Origin: Saccoglossus kowalevskii
Taxonomy: Eukaryota > Hemichordata > Enteropneusta > Harrimaniidae
NCBI RefSeq assembly: GCF_000003605.2
Contig: NW_003129881.1
Span: 1 to 27,294, forward strand
Reading direction: 5' to 3'
Length of the DNA: 27,294 bases
In this document: positions 17,566 to 27,294 of the stretch, piece by piece
Numbering within the stretch: position 1 is the first letter of the stretch
Layout: each line of letters begins with the position of its first letter
Notes under the pieces: model-generated
Databases searched by the model: none
What the model was told of the DNA's origin: nothing
Seen by the model: the letters and a program-made list of their open reading frames with translations, nothing else
Made by a program: the position numbers and the translations under genes

Positions 17566-17691
17566 TACTGTAGAATACTTTATTGTCGCTTGGAATTAAT
17601 TTTCGCTGAAGCAATAATTCAGTGAAATTAAACACACAAACAGTAGTTACAGCAAGAATTAATTCCAGCTAAAATAAAGTATTTTACATTA
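17566..17691. mobile_element. Small TIR element (MITE), copy 1
   Basis: The left end begins TACTGTAGAATACTTTATTG and then has GGAATTAATTTTCGCTG. The complement of the right end begins TAATGTAAAATACTTTATTT and then has GGAATTAATTCTTGCTG. The inverted ends thus pair over about 40 bases with few mismatches, leaving a short centre in a 126-base element. It has no coding capacity. A second, longer relative lies at 22651-22844. The element is in the ATP5MK-KNDC1 intergenic region. Confidence 0.8.
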
Positions 17692-18635
17692 TGTAAGAAC
17701 ACAGTAAATATACAACCAGACAATGTTTTGGCTACCAAACAATCTAACTAATAGTTAATGGGCGACTGAATGTAACACCCGTCACGTGGTGCGTACGCAG
17801 CATATGACTGTACACAATACTTTATGAAACCAAGAATTAATTTAAAATTAGTTTATATTGCTTTTTCCTTTCTTTATTTGTTTCGCAATCCACATATTTA
17901 GACGATGTGTGCATTGCCATAGTAACAGACAGTCACTGATTTACATCTTACGTACGGTAATTTACGTACATGATGTGTTGACACAGTGTATCCGGATATG
18001 GGTTCAGTGTTCAACAGGAAATGGGGCAGGTCCACAGAGTAACTGCCCACATCATTCAGAATCTCCTGTGGATTGACCATGCACCCACTCAAACACATGG
18101 AGAGAGTTTTTGATCCTTGGTTGATCACACTCGACTTCGCATGTTCCGGTAAATAAATCTATAGTCTAACATTCTCCGTACTTACAACTCTTCAAGTGGT
18201 AATACTGACAATATGATGATTCGTGAATATTCACTATAAAACTATTTGCTGTTTACAAGTTATACGTAAGTTTTATACGTGAACAGTGCAATAGCTCGAA
18301 TGATTACTATTGTTTATTGTGTTACACTCAGTACTCGTGGTTGGATTCAACATAAGTGAGGTATGTATATCAAGACTCATCTACAATTATTACTTGTATA
18401 TGATAGTGGTTTCTAGACATGTATGTCTGTGCTATATCATGTGTAGTTAGAAAGATGCACTGTGATAATACAAACAATATATCGGAATACGTTGGATGGT
18501 GGATTTGTGTAACTAATGAATAACTAAGACCGTGGAAATAAACATTCTTATAAATAACGTGGATCATTTTACCGGTACATGTGCACACCCATGTGCATGG
18601 TGATAGCGATTGTATTATTGTTTAGTGTCTTTTAT
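17692..18635. other. Intergenic, no gene seen
   Basis: Open frames here are short, lack splice-linked partners and match no family I know. No tRNA-like or other RNA gene was recognised. Confidence 0.6.
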
Positions 18636-18655
18636 CATGGAAGGTACCTTCCATG
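18636..18655. repeat. Perfect 20-bp palindrome
   Basis: CATGGAAGGTACCTTCCATG is self-complementary over all 20 bases, with no spacer. Its left half plus two bases, CATGGAAGGTAC, recurs in the tandem repeat that starts about 160 bases downstream. Confidence 0.95.
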
Positions 18656-18810
18656 GTTTTATGTAATTGAATGCTAAGTGTGTTTTATATCAACGTCCCC
18701 TTTTTATCGGCATTACCGACACATTGTTTCAACACTAGTGTAACTACTAGTGAGTATGTGTAATACAACTACAGTTTTTAAACAGAACTCGGATTTCAAA
18801 ATATACAAAT

Positions 18811-18939
18811 TGGTTATAGCATCGAAGGTACTAATGGTTATAGCATCGAAGGTACTAATGGTTATAGCATGGAAGGTACTAATGGTTATAGCATGGAAGG
18901 TACTAATGGTTATAGCATGGAAGGTACTAATGGTTATAG
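18811..18939. repeat. 24-bp tandem repeat, about 5.4 copies
   Basis: The unit TGGTTATAGCATGGAAGGTA followed by CTAA starts at 18811, 18835, 18859, 18883 and 18907, with a partial sixth copy. The first two copies have CATCGAAGG and the rest CATGGAAGG. The period is a multiple of three, so it yields a repeating eight-residue frame that is not a gene. Confidence 0.96.
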
Positions 18940-21900
18940 TAAAAGAATGATGAGCAGTGACAAAGGATTATAGCAAATGTAATATTGGTTATGCAAGATT
19001 TGTTTCTCCCATACTGTTCACGTACACAAGTAATCAAATTATATTACTTAACATTAATTAAAATACTTAAAATACTAGAATTCAACAATACAAGCTATGA
19101 AAAAATTAATGAGACATGAGACCATATGCATGATTTACAAGTCACACACCCTTATAATTACTAAGTACTAGTATATATTTTGGGAATTTCTCGACTACAA
19201 TAAACAATGCAACTAGTTCTTTCAAAAGTTCCAAAAAAAAAAAAAACAGATTCAACAAAAACTGCGGTAAAATATTCAATTGGAAATCATTGTCATTATA
19301 TAGGACAGCAATATCCCCAGAAGGTACCAGGGTGTGCAAACTTTCGGCATCATGCATTAGGTCCTACCACAATCCCTCTATCACTGTGGTCCTACTAATA
19401 TTATGACACCGTGGTATGCCAGCAACGCCAGTAAAAAAGATTGATTTCTGTAATCTATCACTTGTGGCGCTGTTATGGGAAAAACGGTGAGGGCCTATCC
19501 TTTCGAACGTCGATACAAGTTTTAAAAATATCCCTGAAAAATATTGTAACTCCGCGAAACGCCCACCGAGCTGGAAAATCCTCAGCAGACCCGGATGTTG
19601 CTAAATGGTCTGCATTGTGTATCAAATAGATTATCGAGGACGTGTTCGCCAACTTTATTTTACATTCCTGTTCAACATCTGCCAAACAAAAAAAAACGAA
19701 TTTTCGGTATCCTATTTGATTGAAATATCTCAAAAATAATAATAATATTCATGATATGATGACATTGACTGAATGTGACATTGAGTTAAAATTCAGCCAA
19801 AGTAGCTGGAAACGTTGTGGTTAGGAGTCAGTCATGATGATTTATATAACCTGCACAGGGCGGATTCAATTATTACAAACGAGTAAATTTGTATATATTG
19901 TAATTGTGTTTCACGGTCACTGGCACAATTCCATTCGGAAATGCTCTCTAAACTCTAAGGTAGAAACCTTCTCATAATGTTGAAAAAAGTTGTTAATAAA
20001 TCGCATGGTAGTTTTCATTGGTTTATTATGTACAATCATTAAGCTACTGTCCCATGGCACGGTGAAATAGCTTTCTATTGTGTGTTACAGTGTAATGTAT
20101 TCCGAGAAACTTTGCCTTAAGTTTGCATTTTTTTGACACTTTTCAAACCAGATTGATTTTAAATGCAGGACACAAAAAGTATCACAATATATGATATTTT
20201 CAGTCTATGTCGTCGGCCTACAATTCGTTCATGAGTGGGCTTGTATCTCTTGAATTTTAATGAAAACAAGCAGGTTGCAGTTGTGACTAATATTGAACCA
20301 ATCTTCTTCCTTCTTTTATATCATCATAGTCACTCTTTTAGTTTCACGTTTTATTCACACTCACTAATGACACTGGTAGTGCCCACATAGCTGAGAACAA
20401 TGTCATTTTAGTAATCGTTACTGTATCATCTAACTGTGAACATTTTGAGAACACCTATTGATGAACCGCTTGGATACCATCGGAACCACCTTGTGCACGC
20501 TTGGCTTGCTTGGGGTTATTATTTATCCCTTGTTGCATACTTGCGTACTTATATCCAGAGAGGGCGATATCTAGATATTTAATACAATTCCACGACAAAC
20601 ACAAACATGTCAATCACATTGATACAATTAAAATACAATCGCATCTTAAAATGGTTTCCATTTTTTCTAAGCTGGCTGTACAAAGTTTATGAGATTCAAT
20701 CGAAGTACTCTCATTTAATTTTGTTGGTAACAATTAATTATGAATTTCATAGCCGTACTATACTGAAAACTGTGTGAAATATACAAGTATATTATTTCTA
20801 GTGAGAACAGATGCATTCAACAAATCAGTTATTGTATACGTCATCACTGCTTTGTGCAGTTTCCTATTATTTTGAAAGGACGACCATTTTGTGAAAATTT
20901 TCCCCTGTGAAGCATTTTATCGCCCTGAATTAATCTTGCCGCTCTGATTGCTATGTATAAAGACATGTCTGTCTGTATTGCGATAATGAAATCACAACAA
21001 ACTAGAATAAAGTCATTCTACATGGCCTATAGCAATCCTATAAACACAAAGTTTTCGGTGAAATTCTGTTACATATTAGCTCGGTGTGTTCTTTCTAAGT
21101 TAGCTTAGAGGCTAGGGGCAATAATAAAACCTTAAAAAGTTATTCTGGCTGTCACGACCAACCCCGTCATTCCCTGTTTGTAACTCTTTGTTTTATAGTC
21201 CTACAACCATAAATTCCGTTTTATTAGAATTACTATTAGACTGAGTCTGTTATCAGTCAGCGTAAAAAGTTTATTGATGTTTGCTTGGAGGACAGACGGC
21301 TCATCTATGAGAGTAACAAACTGGCAGATTGACTCCACTGCTCAGCTGAAATATGTATGGATCAAGTAAATAATTCAATCATCCATTTATACCCAAAGCG
21401 TCGCCCTTAATACACATAACACAATTAGTCATTTTTATTTATTCTGATATACATTTTTATATTACATACAGCATATAAAATAAGTTACTTGTCAACTTGA
21501 TCGCTGGTTGAATTTCTTTCGTCTCGATATGGTACTGTTAATTTGGTGTATTTGGGTATTTAGCGATCTGAATAATAAAATTAACTTTGATAATTATTTC
21601 GGTATTTTATCTCAACACGCAAATCTATGTCAAGTAACATTAAATTCGTAGGTACACCTGGCGAATATTGGTTAAACAATTAATCCTTCATATATTCATA
21701 GAATTAATACATTCGTGATATATATTGCACAGTTATGTCTCTTACTTTACGGCAATATTTACATAAATCATTTTCTCCTTTGTCCCACAAACATAATATC
21801 GGATTGACCACACATTTTGTATACAAACTTTCAATGAAAAGCGCGTTGTTCATTTTCCGTTTTTGTTTTGTTTGCTAATGTCTTTATTTCTTGCCGTTAC

Positions 21901-22570
21901 ACGTTCTGTTATCAGTTCACCAACTACAAAAACTGATTACTACAAGGATGTTGTAAATATATATTTACTATATCTCTCGTAAACATTCAATCAATAAATT
22001 AAATATTTTTTTCCCGTAAGGTATCAGAAAAAAATCAGACCACATGTAAAACAAAATTTTATTCGTTTTCTATCGAAGCCTCGTAACAAAAAAACACTTT
22101 TACGGTCACTCTCGATGTAATATGAACATATTTTTCAACACAAAATGAGTAAATTAAAGCAAAGTCTACACTACATTCATTTATTCGAAGAGAGTATAGT
22201 TCGAGATACAACAATTCTTACGTAATTTGCGTACATTATTTACAATGCGGTCAGAGATCAATGTCACTTATATACAAGCGTTACGCACCATGTAGGAATT
22301 TACAATACTCTTGAAACTCAAGATTGTGATACACTTTCTTATACCGATGGAAATATCGTTCTAGGTCTACTGAACGATAATGAAAGGTTTTCTGATCCGA
22401 TGTTAGATTAAACCTGGGGAACATATAAGCATGTGCACATTATTGACGCAATGCGTGAAACAGAGTGAAGACGTCACACGTGTTTTGATTGCGATACTGA
22501 GCATTATGGTTTGAAATTGACAATATGTGTCATTCTGTTATGACCATCTATTACATGTCATATTGAATTA
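18940..22570. other. Intergenic, no gene seen
   Basis: About 3.6 kb of AT-rich sequence between ATP5MK and KNDC1. I checked both strands for coding exons bounded by splice sites and found none with recognisable homology. Open frames such as 19441-19629 and 20501-20692 are short and isolated. Unseen distal enhancers of KNDC1 are possible but have no visible mark. Confidence 0.55.
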
Positions 22571-22650
22571 TCTATTCTATTCTATTCTATTCTATTCTAT
22601 TCTATTCTATTCTATTCTATTCTATTCTATTCTATTCTATTCTATTCTAT
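22571..22650. repeat. Pentanucleotide microsatellite (TCTAT)16
   Basis: Sixteen perfect TCTAT units in 80 bases. The array ends exactly where the second copy of the small TIR element begins. Confidence 0.98.
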
Positions 22651-22844
22651 TACTGTAATACTTTATTTTCGCTTTGAATTTATTTTTGCTATTTTCGCTG
22701 AAGTGATAATAAAATCCAGCGAATCCATTTTGTTTCCTATATTTTACGTTCGACTCGTCAGGAATCAGTAAATATAAACTCCGTACACCCAAAAAAGTAT
22801 TTTCGGCGAAAATTAATTCCAACTAAAATAAAGTATATTACAAT
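22651..22844. mobile_element. Small TIR element (MITE), copy 2
   Basis: It starts TACTGTAATACTTTATTTTC and continues with TTCGCTGAAGTGATAA. The right end, read on the other strand, is ATTGTAATATACTTTATTTT then GGAATTAATTTTCGCCG. These are the same motifs as in the copy at 17566-17691 (TACTTTATT, GGAATTAATTTTCGC, TTCGCTGAAG), in a longer element of about 194 bases. It is non-coding, and its left border abuts the TCTAT array. Confidence 0.78.
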
Positions 22845-23039
22845 TTAACGTTCCCATTTGAAGACTGATGGGGCTGGAGGAATTTTTTTTTTTTTACATA
22901 TGCTTGACTTTTTATCATGGAAAGTTGTATTTCATTCTCTTCAGGAGATCACCCACATCGATATTTTGCGTCACTTCAAAATCATTCAGCCGAGACGATT
23001 AAAAATAAGTGCGACCATCAATTATTGTCTTGTGCCATT

Positions 23040-23918
23040 AATAAATTAAATTGATCCGTTCCGTTTGGCATGCGTCATATTTGCATTGAACACAGATTCG
23101 GGCAACTTTAATAAAAAAAATACCCACAATGCACCATTCGTAAATAGCGGTCTCGTCTGTGCGTCTCAAGACGGCTTTCGTGATCTCAGATGTTTGTCTG
23201 TGGTGGCAAATTTAACTGGTATGTTGCTACGATCTGCCACATACTATCAATAGTCTGAGCAGTACTTCTAACAGCCACGTATTAACTATCGTTGATTTGA
23301 GTTTATAAGCGTCACAAGGCTGGAGATGTGATGATACATGTTTACTGTGCAGTAGTTTACGCCGACAATGTCGATGACAGCGGGACCACCGCCACTATTG
23401 TGATTTAACCCCGTTGTTGACTGTGTTGTTTTAAATGTTCACAGTTTGTGTTGTACATTGACATGAAGATAGACTCAGTTTGTGGAGTTTAACCTTGGTT
23501 ATTGCTTGTAATAGCTACAATCTGATATGTGAAAGTGAATGACGTTTGGTATTGCTGGACACTCACTGTGGCACCGGGCTCCACAAGTCGTTTTTCTGGT
23601 TCGTGATCGATATACTGCGGACAATGGCACGATGGTACGGCGTGTATTCGTTATAATGAAGAGCGAATGAAAAATGTGTTAACTAAAATATGACGATGTG
23701 TCACCTAGCTGTCGTGTTTTGGCGAAAACACCATTATAATATCCGGTGTACGTTTACTCAATAGGTGTACTTTACTTTGATGCTGCCATGTTTCTTTTAG
23801 GATCTATCGCGATAAAATGTGTTGTTAGGTCAAGCCCAGATGTGTCAAACCAAACAAACTACACTAACAACTGTGATTTATTTCCGTGGTTAAATTCACC
23901 AAGGGGATACGATTAGAT
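23040..23918 (+). promoter_or_regulatory. KNDC1: KNDC1 upstream region and 5' UTR
   Basis: The sequence becomes less AT-rich and holds more CpG between about 23040 and 23800. A possible acceptor, CATGTTTCTTTTAG, ends at 23800, so the first coding exon may begin at 23801 after an upstream non-coding exon; otherwise transcription starts within this region. No TATA box or start site can be fixed. Confidence 0.4.
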
Positions 23919-24186
23919 ATGGCGTTGTCTGCCGTAGGTTTGTTGGAGTTTGACCCACTCCCGACATTGCAAGAAGATGAAGAACTGGTCACCCTGTCAG
24001 ATGTACTGCAGCTTAGAGAGGCCTGCCTCTTTGAGGCCGAAATATGGGCAGTATGCATGGAAACTTGTAAAGCACTAGATTCAATTCAGAAAACATCAAT
24101 GGAGTTATTTACTACATTGTGTATTGCTCCGGAAACTCTTGCTTTCAACACGACTGGCAACGTGTGCTTTATCGACTCAATTGAAG
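23919..24186 (+). CDS. KNDC1: KNDC1 (very-KIND), first coding exon (residues 1-89 plus one base)
   Basis: The exon encodes the N-terminus of kinase non-catalytic C-lobe domain protein 1, a neuronal Ras-GEF in vertebrates that acts on dendrite growth. Residues 11-22 (FDPLPTLQEDEE) match human FEPLPTLPEDEE. The KIND domain begins at about residue 23, with LSDVLQLREACLFEAEIWAVC (26-46, split here as LSDVLQLREA and EIWAVC). TLCIAPETLAFNTTGNVCF at 66-84 nearly equals human TLCITPDTLAFNTSGNVCF. SPIRE proteins also have a KIND domain but lack these flanks. The ATG at 23919 is the first in frame after a TGA at 23874-23876 and has G at -3 and +4. The donor is best read as GAAG|GTGGGT at 24187 (phase 1); GTGG|GTAATT is weaker. 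Later exons (second KIND, RasGEFN, RasGEF) lie beyond the window. Confidence 0.9.
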
Positions 24187-27060
24187 GTGGGTAATTTTGT
24201 CCTCATTCCCTACACTTGTGGTCCCATCAACTTATACCATTAAACTGCTTTTTGGCAGGCAAGCAACACAGTTAATGTCCCTGTCTTGTAACATGACCGA
24301 TTCATACACTAAACAGTGTAATAAAAATTACGAGACAATAAAAACATCACAAAGTATTTTGGTTTTAAAGTGGCCTATTTAAAAAAAAAATCAATTGGAT
24401 ATTGAGTCCACCGGCTGCACATAATGGCTTGTAAACATCCCATTCACTGCCGCCTGTCATTTTGTTGTCTAAGTACTGTTACATTCTAATACACAACATA
24501 TTATGTTAAGTACCTTAAATATTCAGGGTTATTTTGCATATTTAGGTTATTAAAGTTTGCTTTGAGTTAATTTTTATTAATATGTGATATATAATAATAT
24601 ACAAGTTTATTATAAAAAATATTAAAGATTATTATAAGCATATTTATGTTATCTACTTCTGTCGTATTGTTTTTTAGTGTTGTCAATAATTTGTGGTATT
24701 TGTCCCATACCACACGATATCTTGGCGTTGTTGTAGTTTAAGGGTATGTAATTGATCTATCATAGGGACGCCATTTTCAATTGCTGAAATCACCAATGCG
24801 GTACAGTAGGATTATACTCTTTTGTGGTGAAATTAGTGTGTGTTTTTTTTGGTTAAGTTTCACTGTGGTTTGGGGGTTTGAAACATTGTTACCGATATTT
24901 AATAATTCAAAATAGCGACCTAAACCGAACTCTGCAATACTCATCTATACTAACAGTGATATGTTTTGATCCTAAACACAGTGTTATTATTTGTTATTTT
25001 TCATGAAATTCTGAATCCAGGGATAACATTCTTTTTTTCTGCTACTTTTCTAGTGTTTGTCGCTTTGTAGTATAAACTCATGATCGATATTGATAGTGAA
25101 ACTATTTTCATTCGTGATATCTTACTTTTTTTCGACATAGAACCAACTCATGGGCAATTCTATTCCCAAATGATATTAGTCCAGTTATATACTGTGTACA
25201 TTAAAATTTACATAGTACATGTACTCTGTAAGAAATCATAAAATATATATATATGTTTTGAGTCAATAATTCAGCAAAACAGATCGTTTGATTGACATTT
25301 TACAGTAATCCCAACATGTGGTCAATGCCTCTCTCATAGGTCTTGGTCTTTACTTTTAACAATCGTTCTCTTTCTCATGGTCATTCACGGATAATACCGG
25401 AGATAATGTGTAGTATTGCTTGAAGCAATATTGATATTTTATATCTGATTATGCACAAAGGCATTATATTGATTATATACATGTACAGTGTATATGCACC
25501 ACTAAGTGCATACTATTTTCTCATGATGACCTTTTTTATATTTCATATTTACTTGTAAATTAGAGGTTCATCTCCAATTTAAGTGCACATAAATTGTATT
25601 TATTATATGCTTAATCATTAGAACATTATTTATTCCGACCATAACCTTATACCTTAATCAATTTACATGTGTTCCAAATATAGCAAATATGGTTTAAATC
25701 TTTCCTGTTGCTTGTAGTCATAATTTAGTGAAAGGTAACAGTTTGAAATGCTAGTGAGAAGCATGTTGTGAGGTTTGTGACTGTGCAATCTGTTGTTGTT
25801 CAGGGACACGATTATATTTCCGTCACATACTACATTGTGTGTGTTCATAGTAAACAAGGGATAGTGTTCCAATGTGATGTAAATGTGACACATATTGTCC
25901 ATATAAGGGATATGTCAGTAATACTTACAAATGTGTGTATCACTTTCAACACAGTGTTTAGTGATGCTTATTTGTTTGTTTTTACTGCAATTATATTCTT
26001 ATGGGGTTAAAAACATTTCAAAATTTATAATCATTTCAACACAGTATTTTCTAGTATGAAATAGTTCTGTTATTGAAAAAAAAACGTCCTGACAATTAGG
26101 CAATTCTTTAGAGGTTTTTCATTCCATTTCCCACATACATGTATAACGAAATTTGGGGTCACCAGCTTATTATATTATAATGACATTGTCTTTCACACAA
26201 TATACAATCACAAAATTTCTTATTGTTGACTGAAAACATGGAGTAAAAAAATTACTTAATGTGACTAATAGGGGAATTATTTTAAAATGCTGATTTTTAA
26301 AAAGTAATAAAAATGTTACTCTGCATAAATGCTTTGTTTTGTTCAACTTTTCTACAAATAGCAATTTTTGAATAATATTTCCCCACTTTTATTTTTACTG
26401 TAACACATACATGTACCAGAATGCTGTTCAATGTTACCATGGCACTATTGCTCCATAATTGTCTGTTAAAATGCAATGAATTGTAAGGTGCAATATTTGA
26501 TTATAGGGGCTTCTATTGTAAAGAGTTATTCCATGAACAATATAAGTGAATTAATATAATAGATAGCCCAAAGTACCTGGTATATCTTTTTCTTCTCAAT
26601 AAAAATAACTAACAAGGGTACCAGTATATATTATTTTTTCCAGTATATCAAACTAAATTTTAAGATAACTGAGATTTTTTTAGGATAATAACCGAGACTC
26701 ATCAGCTTCCTGAATGATTGATTGATATATCTTTTTAGTGAAAATTAGTTTGGTGAGCATACTTATTTATTTGACAAATGATAACATAATATTTATAAAC
26801 CGAAAGTTGTACCTTTAAACCATAGACCTTAGAAGTTCTATGTTTAAACCTATTTTGTGTGTGTGAGTGTGAGCATTTTAATGTGTTCTGATGAAAGGTT
26901 CAAAATTGGGACAACTGTGAATGTTACGTGTGGAATACGTGGCATTAATCTGGATTTCTCACTAATACCTGTAAATATTCAAGTGGTACACTGGTAGTTA
27001 CATGTATTAGTGCATAGTGTAAGTACCGGTATGTGTTCATAGCATAGTTATCTACTTTCT
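24187..27060 (+). other. KNDC1: KNDC1 intron 1 (partial), no other gene seen
   Basis: AT-rich intronic sequence with several TACATGTA-type palindromes (for example near 25217 and 25479). I looked for a second KNDC1 exon continuing the KIND domain and saw none. Open frames such as 25768-26010 have no recognised homology. Confidence 0.6.
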
Positions 27061-27294
27061 TTTTAGCTCCGCTGTCGACTTTGTCGAGTGAAGCTTATCA
27101 TATGAGTGATTGTCCGTCGTCGTCCGTGTCAATGTTTTATTTTTTCAACTTCTTCTTGAAAACTACAAGCCGATACTTGGTGTATATGTACCTTGGGGTA
27201 GCTTCTCTTAGTTTGTTCATTTCATGTTGATATCTTCACTTCTCTAATTTTGGTGAATTTTTTTTGTCATTTTTAGTAAAAGTGATATTTTTGA
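27061..27294 (+). repeat. Dispersed repeat, truncated by window end
   Basis: It begins TTTTAGCTCCGCTGTCGACT, with an imperfect hairpin to GTCGAGTGAAGCT, then GTCCGTCGTCGTCCGTG and a T-rich stretch containing CTTCTTCTTGAAAACTACAA. This layout (AGCTC hairpin, GTCCGTC run, 'cttctt..gaaaactac') is, from memory, that of very abundant repeats in hemichordate, amphioxus and mollusc genomes. The element class is uncertain and its right end is outside the window. Confidence 0.6.

Noticed and set aside
18750..18950. Plus-strand frame with an eight-residue repeat
   Set aside because: Product of the 24-bp tandem repeat; not a protein gene.
23864..24058. Serine-rich minus-strand frame opposite the KNDC1 exon
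   Set aside because: Antisense shadow of the KIND-encoding exon.

Overview
This window is an intron-rich, AT-rich stretch of animal nuclear DNA. It holds the start of one long gene, all of one small gene and the first coding exon of a third. The proteins are clearly metazoan. The dense non-autonomous transposons, minisatellites and frequent TACATGTA-type palindromes suggest a marine invertebrate such as a hemichordate, mollusc or similar, but the species cannot be fixed from sequence alone. A 908-base run of N at 11384-12291 is an assembly gap.

Layout. From the left edge to about 13.4 kb, on the minus strand, lie the first ten coding exons of PDCD11 (RRP5 homologue), a nucleolar ribosome-biogenesis protein built of S1 RNA-binding domains. 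The ten exons join without a frame break into 524 residues, from the start codon at 10519 to the exon ending at 377; the rest of the gene lies beyond position 1. A likely non-coding first exon ends at a donor at 13311. Head to head with it, on the plus strand, is ATP5MK (USMG5/DAPIT), a 67-residue subunit of mitochondrial ATP synthase: a 5' UTR exon ending at 13541, coding exons at 14344-14436 and 15750-15860, and a poly(A) signal at 16053. The two opposing splice donors are only about 230 bases apart, so the genes almost certainly share a bidirectional promoter. From memory, the same two genes are head-to-head neighbours in human.

From 16.1 to about 23.3 kb I see no gene, only simple repeats, a tandem repeat, a palindrome and two copies of a small inverted-repeat element. 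At 23919-24186 (plus strand) is the first coding exon of KNDC1 (very-KIND), encoding the start of a KIND domain; its first intron runs to the right edge and ends in a dispersed repeat.

The PDCD11 introns hold most of the structure: minisatellites (1-299, 774-977, 1452-1611); an array of about 294-bp units interrupted by a 1.65-kb inverted-repeat transposon with TA target sites (4144-5791); a decayed non-LTR retrotransposon 3' end (6690-7271); and a hAT-like non-autonomous element (8949-10133). I found no new biochemical system. The strongest points are the ancient divergent gene pair and the well-bounded transposon insertions.
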